A DNA stretch of 64,000 nucleotides from Moraxella oblonga NBRC 102422 (GCF_001598275.1 NZ_BCYQ01000003.1:21336-85335), one strand, 5' to 3'; shown: positions 27,743 to 36,731, numbered from the stretch's first letter. Made by a program: numbers and translations. Notes: generated by a model not told the origin, from the sequence alone.

Positions 27743-29413
27743 TTAGGAGATATGGCGAATGCGTAAATTGACCGCATTAACGATTTCATCAGCAATGCCC
27801 ATCGCCTGAAAACTGTCAGGATCAGCCAGTTTCCACATATCATCTAACACCTTGCGACCACAATCACCAGTCAGTAGCGAGCCTGTGGCTATAAACTGAT
27901 AATGCTCTGATAGCAGTTTAATCCAACCATCAGGCTGACGACGCACCACGTGATGAGGGCGAAGCTGACTTGGGTGGTCAAGCCCCACTGTGCCAACAAT
28001 ATCCGCCAATGCTTTTAAGGTATTGGCATGAAAATTTTTGACACGCTCTGCTTTGTCGGGTACATATAGTGCTTTTTGGCGAGATTGGTCTTGGGTGGCA
28101 ACCCCCACAGGGCATTTGTTGGTGTGGCAGGAACGAGACTGAATACACCCCAATGCGAACATGAAACCACGAGCCGAGTTGCACCAATCTGCCCCCAACG
28201 CCATCATTTTAGCAATATCAAAACCGCTAACAATTTTACCACTCACGCCAATCTTGATTTTATCACGCACACCTGCACCGACCAGCGTATTTTGTACAAA
28301 AATCAACGCATCAACCAATGGCATACCCACCGTATCCATAAATTCCACAGGTGCAGCTCCTGTACCACCTTCTGCCCCATCAATAACGATAAAATCAGGA
28401 TAATTATCTTCTTCAATCATTGCCTTGACAATCGCCATAAACTCCCATGGAATGCCAATACATAGTTTAAATCCGACTGGTTTTCCCCCTGACAACTCAC
28501 GCAATTTTTGCCAAAATTTAACCAGCTCTCTGGGCGTGCTAAATTCTAGATGTCCAGCAGGCGAGATACAATCAATCCCCATAGGAATATCACGAGTACT
28601 GGCAATTTCTGCGGTGATTTTTGAGGCGGGAAGCACGCCACCCTTGCCGGGTTTTGCCCCTTGTGAGAGCTTGATTTCTATCATTTTTACTTGGTCAAGA
28701 CTGGCTTTTTGGACAAATGTGTTGGGGTTAAACTGTCCATTTTCATCACGGCAACCAAAATATGCCGTACCAAGTTCCCAAATCAAATCCCCACCATGTT
28801 TATGATAAGGACTGATACTGCCCTCGCCTGTATCATGGGCAAATCCCCCCATTTTTGCCCCACGATTTAAAGCCTCAATGGCAGCGGCTGATAACGCCCC
28901 AAAACTCATTGCCGAAATGTTAAAAATAGACAAATCATAAGGCTTGGCACACCGTTCATTACCAATACGAACAGTGAATTTGCTATCTACGATTTTTTTG
29001 CTAAGTCCAGAATGCAAAATCCACTCACTACCCACTGTCTGTAAACTATTAATACTACCAAAAGCGGTGGTACTATCTAGGTTTTTAGAACGTTGATATA
29101 CCAATGAGCGTTGCTGGCGTGAAAATGGCACTTCATCTTGGTCAGTTTCTAAAAAATACTGACGAATTTCTGGGCGAAAATTTTCCAAGAAAAAGCGAAT
29201 ATGCCCAGAAATGGGATAATTTTTTAAAACAGCATGGCGAGTTTGCAAAATGTCATGTGTGCCAATCAAGGTAAAAATTAGGGCGATTCCAAATAGCCAC
29301 CAGTTGGCTATCCACGCTCCCACAACCGTCAGTACGATAGCAAGCCAATAAATGCTTTGGCGGGGTAGCACCAAAAATTCATAATTTTTTAATTTGTTAG
29401 TTGATGAACTCAT
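27743..29413 (-). CDS. FMN-binding glutamate synthase-like membrane protein
   Basis: A 556-residue protein with two N-terminal membrane helices (IYWLAIVLTVVGAWIANWWL and FGIALIFTLIG). They are followed by a GltS-type FMN/[3Fe-4S] domain. Seen: FNISAMSFGALSAAAIEALN, GGFAHDTGEGSISPYHKHGG, QGAKPGKGGVLPASKI, VIDGAEGGTGAAPVEFMDTV, and a Cys set IQSRSCHTNKCPVGVATQDQ. The glutaminase domain of normal glutamate synthase is missing, so the amido donor is unclear. Such stand-alone homologues are widespread and mostly uncharacterised. It is monocistronic. Confidence 0.85.
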   Translation of the reverse strand: MSSSTNKLKNYEFLVLPRQSIYWLAIVLTVVGAWIANWWLFGIALIFTLIGTHDILQTRHAVLKNYPISGHIRFFLENFRPEIRQYFLETDQDEVPFSRQQRSLVYQRSKNLDSTTAFGSINSLQTVGSEWILHSGLSKKIVDSKFTVRIGNERCAKPYDLSIFNISAMSFGALSAAAIEALNRGAKMGGFAHDTGEGSISPYHKHGGDLIWELGTAYFGCRDENGQFNPNTFVQKASLDQVKMIEIKLSQGAKPGKGGVLPASKITAEIASTRDIPMGIDCISPAGHLEFSTPRELVKFWQKLRELSGGKPVGFKLCIGIPWEFMAIVKAMIEEDNYPDFIVIDGAEGGTGAAPVEFMDTVGMPLVDALIFVQNTLVGAGVRDKIKIGVSGKIVSGFDIAKMMALGADWCNSARGFMFALGCIQSRSCHTNKCPVGVATQDQSRQKALYVPDKAERVKNFHANTLKALADIVGTVGLDHPSQLRPHHVVRRQPDGWIKLLSEHYQFIATGSLLTGDCGRKVLDDMWKLADPDSFQAMGIADEIVNAVNLRIRHIS

Positions 29414-29600
29414 ATTAATTTTGATGAAATGATTGAAAATGCCTATTATAGTACAAATTTTTGTAAATTTTAATGATAAAAATATGATATTTTATCAATA
29501 TTTTTAATAAAATAAACAACAAAACAGATAATTATTTGAAAAATAATCTATTAAATTCAATATATTATAAAATATTTAATGATATTTTTACAAAAAGAAT

Positions 29601-29628
29601 TTGACAATATAAAAATAACCGATATAAT
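29601..29628 (+). promoter_or_regulatory. Sigma-70 promoter of the tRNA-Val/tRNA-Asp operon
   Basis: A consensus TTGACA (29601-29606) and TATAAT (29623-29628) are separated by 16 bp, about 25 bp before the first tRNA. GC-rich bases after the -10 resemble a stringent discriminator. The ~190 bp upstream are very AT-rich, which suits an UP element; nothing coding is seen there. Confidence 0.9.
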
Positions 29629-29652
29629 ACGCAACACATCAAGTGATGTAAG

Positions 29653-29728
29653 GGGCGGTTAGCTCAGTTGGTAGAGCGTCTGCCTTACAAGCAGAGGGTC
29701 AGCGGTTCGAATCCGTTACCGCCCACCA
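29653..29728 (+). tRNA. tRNA-Val (anticodon TAC)
   Basis: A 76-nt cloverleaf: acceptor GGGCGGT pairs with ACCGCCC, D-loop AGCTCAGTTGGTAGAGC, anticodon stem TCTGC/GCAGA with loop CTTACAA, T-arm GGTTCGAATCC, and encoded ACCA end. First gene of a two-tRNA transcript. Confidence 0.96.
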
Positions 29729-29751
29729 TACATACCTTGATAGCGACCTTA

Positions 29752-29828
29752 GCAGCGGTAGTTCAGTTGGTCAGAATACCGGCCTGTCACGCCGGGGGTC
29801 GCGGGTTCGAGCCCCGTCCGCTGCGCCA
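29752..29828 (+). tRNA. tRNA-Asp (anticodon GTC)
   Basis: A 77-nt cloverleaf: acceptor GCAGCGG pairs with CCGCTGC, anticodon loop CTGTCAC, T-arm GGGTTCGAGCCC, and an encoded GCCA end. It follows tRNA-Val by 23 bp and is followed by a terminator. Confidence 0.96.
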
Positions 29829-29851
29829 TCTTAGTTGGTTTTACAATTTAT

Positions 29852-29885
29852 ACCCCAAATCTCCCCTGATTTGGGGTGTTTTTTT
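29852..29885 (+). terminator. Terminator of the tRNA-Val/tRNA-Asp operon
   Basis: A perfect 10-bp stem ACCCCAAATC / GATTTGGGGT with a 6-nt loop and following T run. Confidence 0.9.
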
Positions 29886-29935
29886 ATATCTTTAAAAGAA
29901 TTTAAAATAATTATTTTAAAATGAAAGGAGTTATT

Positions 29936-31537
29936 ATGTATTTATTTGAAATCCATTTAACGGTTAATGAATTAAATAATGATAAAATTAACGATTTTGA
30001 AAACCTTTGTCAAAATTTGGGTGGTAAAGCCATTTTGATTGAATTGCCAATGGGTGAATATACCCAGCAACCAATGATGACTTATGTCAAAAAAGCAAAT
30101 AATGTAACCGAAATTTTGGCGGAAATTGATACACTAAAACCGCAATTTTTCAATCAAGGCTTTGAAATCATTCGTACCAAAATTGAAATCCCTGCTGACC
30201 AATACGATGAGTATATCACAGAATTTCCTAATACCAAAGGGTATTTTGAATGGCATGGGAAAGTTGAATTTTATAAAGATAATCAAGGTTTGCAAATATT
30301 AAGATATGCCGTAGAAAGTCTTGACATTCCAGCTCATATTTCCAAAAACGCCTTAAAACATCAACAAAATATCCGTTTTATTACATATAGAAATTATGAT
30401 AAAAATGAATTTTATCAAGGTATTGAAAAAATTATTGATAAGTTAAATCGTAATATTCTGGGTAAGGATTATTTCAATTTAATCAAACAACAATCCGAAT
30501 ATTGTATTTATGATGATAAATTAACGCTTGATGATGGATGGGCAAAGCCGTTTTTGGAAAATACCATTTTAGAAAAATATTATTCCGCTTTTCCTGATAT
30601 TGATGATAAGGAAATGATAAGAGATTTATGTATTTTTGAAGCCATTATTCGTAGAACGGCAAAATTAGAAAATTCCCCATTTATGTTAAAGGGCAGTTTG
30701 GTTACTCGCCAATATTTTAACAGCCCCAATGACCGTTTTCCAATGGACATTGATTTTGTTTGCTTAACACATTTACCTGATGCACAGACCGCTCGTGAAG
30801 TGTTGGATAATTGGTTGATTGAGATAACCACAATGCCATTAGATGACGGATTGCATTTTGTGGATTTTAGAGAAAATCAATTTTGGCGGTGTATTGACTA
30901 TGCAATGCACGATGATTTTCCAACGGTAATGACGGATATAGATTGTTATATTGGCAATGAGTGTTACAGATTATTTTTAAGTGTATCATTTAATTTACCC
31001 ATTCCCTTTCCGCCTGTGCCATTAACTTATAAAACACCGACTGATGAATTTATTTATCCCAAAACCACGCCATTATCTCTACAAATTGCGTGGAAAATTC
31101 ATCAAACCATTGTCCGTCCACGCTTAAAGGATATTTATGATTTGACTTATTTGGTAAAAAAGGTGGATAATCAACAAATGATTGATGATGTGATTTTTGC
31201 CTTATTACAAGAATGCGAAAAAGACAATATTGAAATTGATAAGGTAAAATCATTCTTTGAATATGATTATCAAAAAATATTTTTTGAATATAGTTACCAT
31301 TTTGAAAAATGTTATTTTCCATTGCTACCAGACAGTTCACCAGGTAATAATAAGATTTTGTTTGAACAATTTAAAGAAAGTATGCAACAAGCGGGATTTG
31401 TATTGGAAAATTTAACGTTGCACTATCCTAATTTACAAAATGAAATCACAGAAATGCCAATACAGGATAATATAATGCCAAATCAAGAACCACCAAAAAA
31501 TTTATGGCAAAAAATGGTAGGAATATTTAAAGAATGA
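29936..31537 (+). CDS. AbiEii-like nucleotidyltransferase fused to an uncharacterised N-terminal domain
   Basis: A 533-residue protein. The start MYLFEIHLTVNELNNDKIND is set by AAAGGAG five bases upstream. Residues 1-200 form a domain of unknown function with an apparent internal repeat: FEIHLTV ... LGGKAILIELPMG, then GYFEWHGKVEFY ... SKNALKHQQNIRFITYRN. Residues ~215-480 resemble AbiEii/DUF1814 transferases: SPFMLKGSLVTRQYFNSPND, PMDIDFVCLT (the D-x-D strand), then SLQIAWKIHQTIVRPRLKDIYDL split as the C-terminal helix-Lys-Asp motif. No AbiEi-type antitoxin gene precedes it. A second homologue overlaps its stop by 4 nt. The composition is AT-rich and the gene follows tRNA genes, suggesting acquisition. 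Confidence 0.7.
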   Translation: MYLFEIHLTVNELNNDKINDFENLCQNLGGKAILIELPMGEYTQQPMMTYVKKANNVTEILAEIDTLKPQFFNQGFEIIRTKIEIPADQYDEYITEFPNTKGYFEWHGKVEFYKDNQGLQILRYAVESLDIPAHISKNALKHQQNIRFITYRNYDKNEFYQGIEKIIDKLNRNILGKDYFNLIKQQSEYCIYDDKLTLDDGWAKPFLENTILEKYYSAFPDIDDKEMIRDLCIFEAIIRRTAKLENSPFMLKGSLVTRQYFNSPNDRFPMDIDFVCLTHLPDAQTAREVLDNWLIEITTMPLDDGLHFVDFRENQFWRCIDYAMHDDFPTVMTDIDCYIGNECYRLFLSVSFNLPIPFPPVPLTYKTPTDEFIYPKTTPLSLQIAWKIHQTIVRPRLKDIYDLTYLVKKVDNQQMIDDVIFALLQECEKDNIEIDKVKSFFEYDYQKIFFEYSYHFEKCYFPLLPDSSPGNNKILFEQFKESMQQAGFVLENLTLHYPNLQNEITEMPIQDNIMPNQEPPKNLWQKMVGIFKE

Positions 31538-32439
31538 ATATCATTGAACATTACCAAAACCATTATCCCAATTTGCCAGAGCAACAATTACTAAAATTGA
31601 TTGCCAATGAAGCGTTTTTAAGGCGAATGGGTGAGTGTTATGAACCTTTTATGGTGAAGGGTAGTTTCATTAGTCGCACTTATTTTGAAAATGCTGATTT
31701 TAGAATACCCAATGATTTGGATTTTGTCTATTTTGGTAGTGTTAAAGATGTCAATAAAACCGAACAATTATTTGATGATTGGGCGGATAAAATTACCCAA
31801 ATGCCAATGAATGATGGCGTGGTATTTAAAAGATTTTCCAAATATGATGGTTGGAATGGAATAGATTATCAAATGAATCAAGATTTTCCAACGGTCAATG
31901 GTAGAATTTATGCGGATGTTTTGGGTAATGAGGTGGTTATTTCTTTGGATATTTCCTTTAATTTGGATATTTTAAGCGAACCTGTACAAGCACTTTATGC
32001 TACTTTAAATGATGTGATTTATTTGCCATATAGTGTACCACTTGCCATTCAAATGGCGTGGAAAATTCATCAAGGCATTGTTAATCCACGCTTTAAGGAT
32101 TTTTATGATTTGACTTATTTGATACCCTTATTAACTCGCCCAGATGATATTAAACTGATGCTCCAAACTTTAAAAAATGAATGTCAAAGGGATAATATTG
32201 GGTTGGATAAAGTTGGCTTATTTTTTGAAGGTCAAAAAATCTATCATCGTCAATATGAAGTTTATTTAAATGGCAATTATAAAACATTGTCCAGCCAGCA
32301 ATATTATGAACATCAATACAAAGAATTAAAAAATTATTGCACCAATTTACCCAATGAATTTGATGAATTTTGGCAAAATTATATAAACGCCATAAAAAAC
32401 GCCAAGTTTAATGCGTATTTGGGGGAGTTTGGGATTTAA
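31534..32439 (+). CDS. Second AbiEii-like nucleotidyltransferase
   Basis: A 301-residue stand-alone paralogue of the C-terminal domain encoded just upstream. Matching blocks are ANEAFLRRMGECYEPFMVKG with SFISRTYF, RIPNDLDFVYFG (the acidic D-x-D strand), WNGIDYQMNQDFPTVNGRIY, VPLAIQMAWKIHQGIVNPRF plus KDFYDLTYL, and LKNECQRDNIGLDKVGLFFE. The ATG overlaps the upstream stop (ATGA), so the two are made in fixed ratio. AbiEii-like enzymes include toxins that add nucleotides to tRNA ends. Whether this pair is toxic, or one controls the other, is not known. Confidence 0.7.
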   Translation: MNIIEHYQNHYPNLPEQQLLKLIANEAFLRRMGECYEPFMVKGSFISRTYFENADFRIPNDLDFVYFGSVKDVNKTEQLFDDWADKITQMPMNDGVVFKRFSKYDGWNGIDYQMNQDFPTVNGRIYADVLGNEVVISLDISFNLDILSEPVQALYATLNDVIYLPYSVPLAIQMAWKIHQGIVNPRFKDFYDLTYLIPLLTRPDDIKLMLQTLKNECQRDNIGLDKVGLFFEGQKIYHRQYEVYLNGNYKTLSSQQYYEHQYKELKNYCTNLPNEFDEFWQNYINAIKNAKFNAYLGEFGI

Positions 32440-32866
32440 ATGTTGTTAAATGGTTTGTGATTGTATCAATCCATTGCTTTTTATCAACTTGTCTTAACTC
32501 TTTGGCAGATTTAACTTTAAAAATATAGTTTAACCATTCTTTTTGCCAATAACAAATTAAACCCAATTCGCCTTGTAAGGTTTTTAAATAATTTTGATAT
32601 AAAATATTGACAACATCTATGTTTAAATGATGAAATAAATATGCCATATAAATATTAGCATAATTCATAGAGTATTTATCATCGCCATCGTGTAATCTAT
32701 CCCAAAAATAATCATATGTATCAAATAAATCATTGGGATAATGGCTTAAATGAAGATTGGGAAAATCATTGATTGGCTTTAAATAATTATCTAAATGACT
32801 ATCTACAACCATAATACAATCATTTTCAATATTAAGAGTGGCAAGGATATTTTTGTCAAATGGCAT
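32408..32866 (-). CDS. Hypothetical protein
   Basis: A 152-residue soluble protein, not recognised. It has aromatic- and Asp-rich segments (HYPNDLFDTYDYFWDRLHDG) and helical stretches (YANIYMAYLFHHLNIDVVNI). Its 3' end overlaps the end of the convergent nucleotidyltransferase gene by 32 bp. No good ribosome site is seen. Its AT content and codon use match the neighbouring accessory genes. It may belong to the same acquired block. Confidence 0.5.
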   Translation of the reverse strand: MPFDKNILATLNIENDCIMVVDSHLDNYLKPINDFPNLHLSHYPNDLFDTYDYFWDRLHDGDDKYSMNYANIYMAYLFHHLNIDVVNILYQNYLKTLQGELGLICYWQKEWLNYIFKVKSAKELRQVDKKQWIDTITNHLTTFKSQTPPNTH

Positions 32867-32950
32867 TGAAATGGATTTTAATTTTAAATAATGTGTGATT
32901 ATAACAAATTTTTGCTATAATAGGCTTTATTTTTATTAAAATTTTTAAAA

Positions 32951-34360
32951 ATGTCCAAAAAATCCTCCTATGTCTGCCAATCTTGCGGTGCCAATTATGG
33001 CAAATGGGCAGGGCAATGTGCCGATTGTGGCGAATGGAACACTTTGGTAGAAAGTGTGAGTGTCGCCTTGCCCCACCACAACAAAAGCAAAAGCACCAAG
33101 CCCACCTCTCGCACAGGCAACTATGCTGGGGCAACCAGTGGCGTAATGACCCTAAACAATGTCGGTTTTTCGTTAGAAACCCGTATGCCCACAGGCATTG
33201 GCGAGTTTGACCGTGTGCTTGGCGGGGGGCTTGTGGCAGGTTCGGTGGTCTTGATTGGTGGCGACCCTGGTATTGGCAAATCCACCATTTTGCTCCAAAC
33301 CGCTATTTTTATGGCAGGCAGTCAATCACTCTCAGGTTCTGCCCTTTATATCACAGGCGAAGAGAGCTTGTCGCAAGTGGCAATGCGTGCGGTGCGTTTG
33401 GGACTGCCAACCGACCGTTTGCGTGTTTTGGCGGAAACCAATGTAGAGACCATCTGTCAGGCACTCACCGCTGAACAACCTGCGGTGGCGGTTATTGATT
33501 CTATTCAAACTTTGTTTACCGAAATGATACAATCCGCCCCTGGGGGTGTGGCTCAAATTCGTGAAACGGCGGCGATTTTGACCCGTTATGCCAAACAAAC
33601 AGGCACGGCGCTATTTTTGGTGGGACATGTAACCAAAGAAGGGGCTTTGGCAGGCCCTAGGGTGCTTGAACATATGGTGGATACGGTACTGTATTTTGAG
33701 GGCGAGAGCGATAGTCGTTTTAGAATGATTCGGGCGGTCAAAAACCGTTTTGGGGCGGTCAATGAGCTTGGGATTTTTGGAATGACCGACACAGGTTTAA
33801 AGGAAGTTGCCAATCCGTCCGCCATTTTTCTAAGCCGATACGAAAAGCCGATTGCAGGCTCGGTGGTGATGGTCAGCCGTGAGGGAACTCGTCCGCTGTT
33901 GGTCGAGGTGCAAGCGTTGGTGGACGACTCGCAAGGTCAGCCAAGACGAATGGCGCTTGGGCTTGATTATCAACGCCTTGCGATGCTCCTTGCGGTAATG
34001 CACCGCCACGGCGGTATTCATACCAGTGGGCAAGATGTCTATGTCAATGTCGTGGGCGGGGTGAAGGTGATGGAGACAGGCTCTGATTTGGCGGTGCTTT
34101 TAGCTTGTGCGTCTAGTATCAAAGAAAAACCGCTCCCATCAAGGCTTTGCGTGTTTGGCGAAGTGGGCTTGTCTGGCGAAATACGCCCTGTACCAAACGG
34201 TCAAGAACGCCTAAAAGAGGCGATGAAACACGGCTTTACCCACGCCATCATTCCTGTTGCCAATGCCCCCAAAGCAGGCGATAAAAATTTTGCAAAGATA
34301 AGCATTATTGCGGTGGATAGACTGGATACGGCAATTTATAAAGCATTTGAGATTGTATAA
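32951..34360 (+). CDS. radA: DNA repair protein RadA
   Basis: A 469-residue RecA-like ATPase that promotes branch migration in recombinational repair. Domains in order: N-terminal zinc ribbon (YVCQSCGANYGKWAGQCADC), RecA-type ATPase with Walker A GGDPGIGKSTIL, the KNRFG motif (VKNRFGAVNELGIFGM), and a C-terminal Lon-protease-like fold ending with GEVGLSGEIRPVPNGQERLK. Length is typical. Codon use is core-like, unlike the AT-rich genes on both sides, so the accessory genes appear inserted around it. A 91-bp piece of this gene (33807-33897) recurs at 36406-36496. Confidence 0.96.
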   Translation: MSKKSSYVCQSCGANYGKWAGQCADCGEWNTLVESVSVALPHHNKSKSTKPTSRTGNYAGATSGVMTLNNVGFSLETRMPTGIGEFDRVLGGGLVAGSVVLIGGDPGIGKSTILLQTAIFMAGSQSLSGSALYITGEESLSQVAMRAVRLGLPTDRLRVLAETNVETICQALTAEQPAVAVIDSIQTLFTEMIQSAPGGVAQIRETAAILTRYAKQTGTALFLVGHVTKEGALAGPRVLEHMVDTVLYFEGESDSRFRMIRAVKNRFGAVNELGIFGMTDTGLKEVANPSAIFLSRYEKPIAGSVVMVSREGTRPLLVEVQALVDDSQGQPRRMALGLDYQRLAMLLAVMHRHGGIHTSGQDVYVNVVGGVKVMETGSDLAVLLACASSIKEKPLPSRLCVFGEVGLSGEIRPVPNGQERLKEAMKHGFTHAIIPVANAPKAGDKNFAKISIIAVDRLDTAIYKAFEIV

Positions 34361-34374
34361 ATGAGGAGAAAATA

Positions 34375-35211
34375 ATGGCAAATGTATTTATCAATCCTTT
34401 TACCGATTTTGGTTTTAAGCATTTATTTGGAACAGAACCAAATAAAGAATTGCTAAGACATTTTTTAAATGAATTACTCTATCAAGAGCAAGGTAAAATT
34501 ATTGATATTCAATATTTAAATAATGAAAATCTTGGCAATACTCTGCCAGATAGAAAGGCAATTTTTGATTTGTATTGTACCAATGAGCGAGGCGAAAAAT
34601 TTATTGTAGAATTACAAAAAACCAAACAAAAGTTTTTTAAAGACCGTAGTATTTATTATGCTACTTTTCCCATTCGTGAGCAAGCCCAAAAGGGCGATGC
34701 TTGGGATTTTGAATTGACCCATATTTATACCATTGCCATTTTGGATTTTGTCTTTGATGATGATAAACAAAATAATCAATATCGTTATGATGTCAAATTA
34801 ACAGAATTACACACAGGTGAGGTATTTTATGATAAATTGACTTTTGTGTATTTATCAATGCCAAAATTTAAAAAGACATTGAGTGAATTAAATAATAATT
34901 TTGAGAAATGGTTGTATGCTTTTAAGCATTTATCAGAATTTGATAGTGTTCCAAATGAATTAACAGAAAGCATTTTTTTGCAATTTTTTGAACGAGCCAA
35001 AATCGCCAATTTTAGTCCTGATGAATACAAAAGCTATGAAAACAGCTTAAAATATTACCGTGATTTAAAAAACTCTTTGGATACAGCTAGGGAGGAGGGT
35101 ATTGCTTTGGGTATTATAGAAACCGCCAAAAACTTAAAGTCTTTGGGTGTAGAGATTAAAACCATTCAACAAGCCACAGGATTAAGCGATGATGATATTA
35201 AAAAATTGTAA
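34375..35211 (+). CDS. Rpn-family recombination-promoting nuclease / putative transposase
   Basis: A 278-residue PD-(D/E)XK nuclease-fold protein of the Rpn (YhgA-like) family. Seen: FINPFTDFGFKHLFGTEPNK, the catalytic FDLYCTNERGEKFIVELQKT (Asp, then Glu-x-Gln/Lys), and a C-terminal helical tail (GIIETAKNLKSLGVEIKTIQ). Rpn proteins increase RecA-independent recombination in E. coli and also score as putative anti-phage or selfish elements. It is 14 bp downstream of radA with a GAGGAG ribosome site, so it is likely co-transcribed with it. AT-rich composition suggests transfer. Confidence 0.8.
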   Translation: MANVFINPFTDFGFKHLFGTEPNKELLRHFLNELLYQEQGKIIDIQYLNNENLGNTLPDRKAIFDLYCTNERGEKFIVELQKTKQKFFKDRSIYYATFPIREQAQKGDAWDFELTHIYTIAILDFVFDDDKQNNQYRYDVKLTELHTGEVFYDKLTFVYLSMPKFKKTLSELNNNFEKWLYAFKHLSEFDSVPNELTESIFLQFFERAKIANFSPDEYKSYENSLKYYRDLKNSLDTAREEGIALGIIETAKNLKSLGVEIKTIQQATGLSDDDIKKL

Positions 35212-35219
35212 CTAATGTT

Positions 35220-36095
35220 TTAATCTGTGCAATATCTTACCCATTCTTGCGTTTCAAAATTAAACCGATGACGGCAATAAGGGTTTTTAAATTCTTGCCA
35301 ATAAAAATAAGGCCATTGATTGTCTGTATTTTGGTTATTAAAATGGTATTTAATATAATCACGGTCAATCATAATAGTTTCACTATTAGGGTATTGACCT
35401 GTTTTGTTTTTGTATTCTATGACTTGATTTAAAATTGTTTTGGTATTATGTTTGGTTAAATGATTTTGGTAATAAGCATTTGCTTCAAAAAAAATTAAAG
35501 AAATGATGCTAAGTATCAGATTGATAATTTGTGATTTTTTAAAAGAATTTTCTAATAATAATCGCATTACCCAAACAGCCATCGCCCCGATGAGAAAAAA
35601 TGAGATGACCATACCAATTAAACCATCTACATAAAATTCTATCATAATTGGGATAAAAATCAAAGGTGTTAGGGATTTTTTATTATTATTGGCGTATTTT
35701 GTGAGCGATAAAAAGAAAATACCAAAGAAGAGAAAACCAATAATCACCAATAAATTTTGTAATAAATTCTCTTGTGGAAATACAATCAAACCAAAATCAA
35801 ATTTTAAAAAATTATCATCAAGATAACCCAAAATAGATAAGGTACAAAACCAGACAAGAAATTGAAAAAATACTAACAATTTGTAATTGTTTTTGCTGTT
35901 CTTTAAAGTGAATAAAAACCCAATCATTGGTAAAAATAAAAACAAAAATAGATAAATCAGACCTGTAATACCGTTGGCTAAAATTTTGCTAAAAAATAAT
36001 AAAACCGCCAAAAAACTATGAACAATCGTAAATTGCCATAATGATAAATTCTTTATGGTAAGGGATATTGGATTGGTATTTTTATGGTTTATCAT
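35220..36095 (-). CDS. Polytopic membrane protein with periplasmic/cytosolic C-terminal domain
   Basis: A 291-residue protein with about six hydrophobic segments in the first 210 residues, then a soluble tail. The tail (TILNQVIEYKNKTGQYPNSE, then YFYWQEFKNPYCRHRFNF and ETQEWVRYCTD) resembles the globular part of type II pseudopilins, in which IxxY..KxGxYP recurs, and carries two Cys that could form a disulfide. No function is recognised. It converges on the Rpn gene, 8 bp apart. Very AT-rich. Between this gene and tRNA-Leu (36096-36645) nothing coding is seen except the radA fragment and the tRNA promoter. Confidence 0.55.
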   Translation of the reverse strand: MINHKNTNPISLTIKNLSLWQFTIVHSFLAVLLFFSKILANGITGLIYLFLFLFLPMIGFLFTLKNSKNNYKLLVFFQFLVWFCTLSILGYLDDNFLKFDFGLIVFPQENLLQNLLVIIGFLFFGIFFLSLTKYANNNKKSLTPLIFIPIMIEFYVDGLIGMVISFFLIGAMAVWVMRLLLENSFKKSQIINLILSIISLIFFEANAYYQNHLTKHNTKTILNQVIEYKNKTGQYPNSETIMIDRDYIKYHFNNQNTDNQWPYFYWQEFKNPYCRHRFNFETQEWVRYCTD

Positions 36096-36405
36096 AGGAA
36101 TTTAAAGTTGTTTTGGTTTTGTGGTTATTGTCATTTGGATATGGCTAAAAAAGTATTGATTTGGGCATTATACGAACGGTTATGCGTATAAAATCATTTA
36201 ATTTTTTATATTATAACTTTTGGTGAATAATAATGCAACTTTTATCAAATCAAACCATTCTAACGATTACCATTGCCCTTTGTTTGTAGTTTGGTTTGAA
36301 TGCTAGCATTCTATTGATAAATAAGTCCCAAAACCTATTTAAATCCATGAATAGCTACGACTTATTTAAACATATTTATTTTAAAATGCCATCAGCAAAA
36401 GCAAT

Positions 36406-36496
36406 TTGCCAACCCGTCCGCCATTTTTCTAAGTCGATACGAAAAGCCGATTGCAGGCTCGGTGGTGATGGTCAGCCGTGAGGGAACTCGTCCGCT
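36406..36496 (+). repeat. 91-bp stray copy of an internal radA segment
   Basis: Positions 36406-36496 match radA 33807-33897 in 89 of 91 bases, beginning TTGCCAA and ending CTCGTCCGCT. Sequence on both sides is unrelated to radA. It encodes a piece of the RadA Lon-like region but has no start or frame of its own. Confidence 0.95.
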
Positions 36497-36581
36497 TTGC
36501 AACGAGTATTTAAAATTTATGATTAAAATCAAATAGTTATAAAATTTTTAATGAATTTTAAAAAATTTTAGTAAAAACTGC

Positions 36582-36609
36582 TTGACCTACGGCAAAAATA
36601 GCGTATAAT
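36582..36609 (+). promoter_or_regulatory. Sigma-70 promoter of tRNA-Leu
   Basis: TTGACC (36582-36587) and TATAAT (36604-36609) have a 16-bp spacer and are followed by GCG-rich discriminator bases, about 37 bp before the tRNA. The arrangement is nearly the same as the tRNA-Val promoter. Confidence 0.88.
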
Positions 36610-36645
36610 ACGCACCCATAGCAAGCAGTTCTGTTAACCACTTAT

Positions 36646-36731
36646 GCCAGTGTGGTGAAATTGGTAGACACGACGGATTCAAAATCCGTTGCCTAATAAG
36701 CGTGTCGGTTCGAGTCCGACCACTGGTACCA
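36646..36731 (+). tRNA. tRNA-Leu (anticodon CAA)
   Basis: An 86-nt class II tRNA: acceptor GCCAGTG pairs with CACTGGT (one G-U), anticodon stem ACGGA/TCCGT with loop TTCAAAA, a variable arm TGCCTAATAAGCG, T-arm GGTTCGAGTCC, and an encoded ACCA end. Confidence 0.95.

Noticed and set aside
28076..28805. Two plus-strand frames of about 126-129 codons opposite the glutamate synthase-like gene
   Set aside because: They are antisense to conserved FMN-domain motifs and do not resemble any protein family.
29414..29600. Very AT-rich stretch before the tRNA operon as a possible small gene or origin
   Set aside because: No open frame, iterons or DnaA boxes are seen; it is best explained as upstream promoter DNA.
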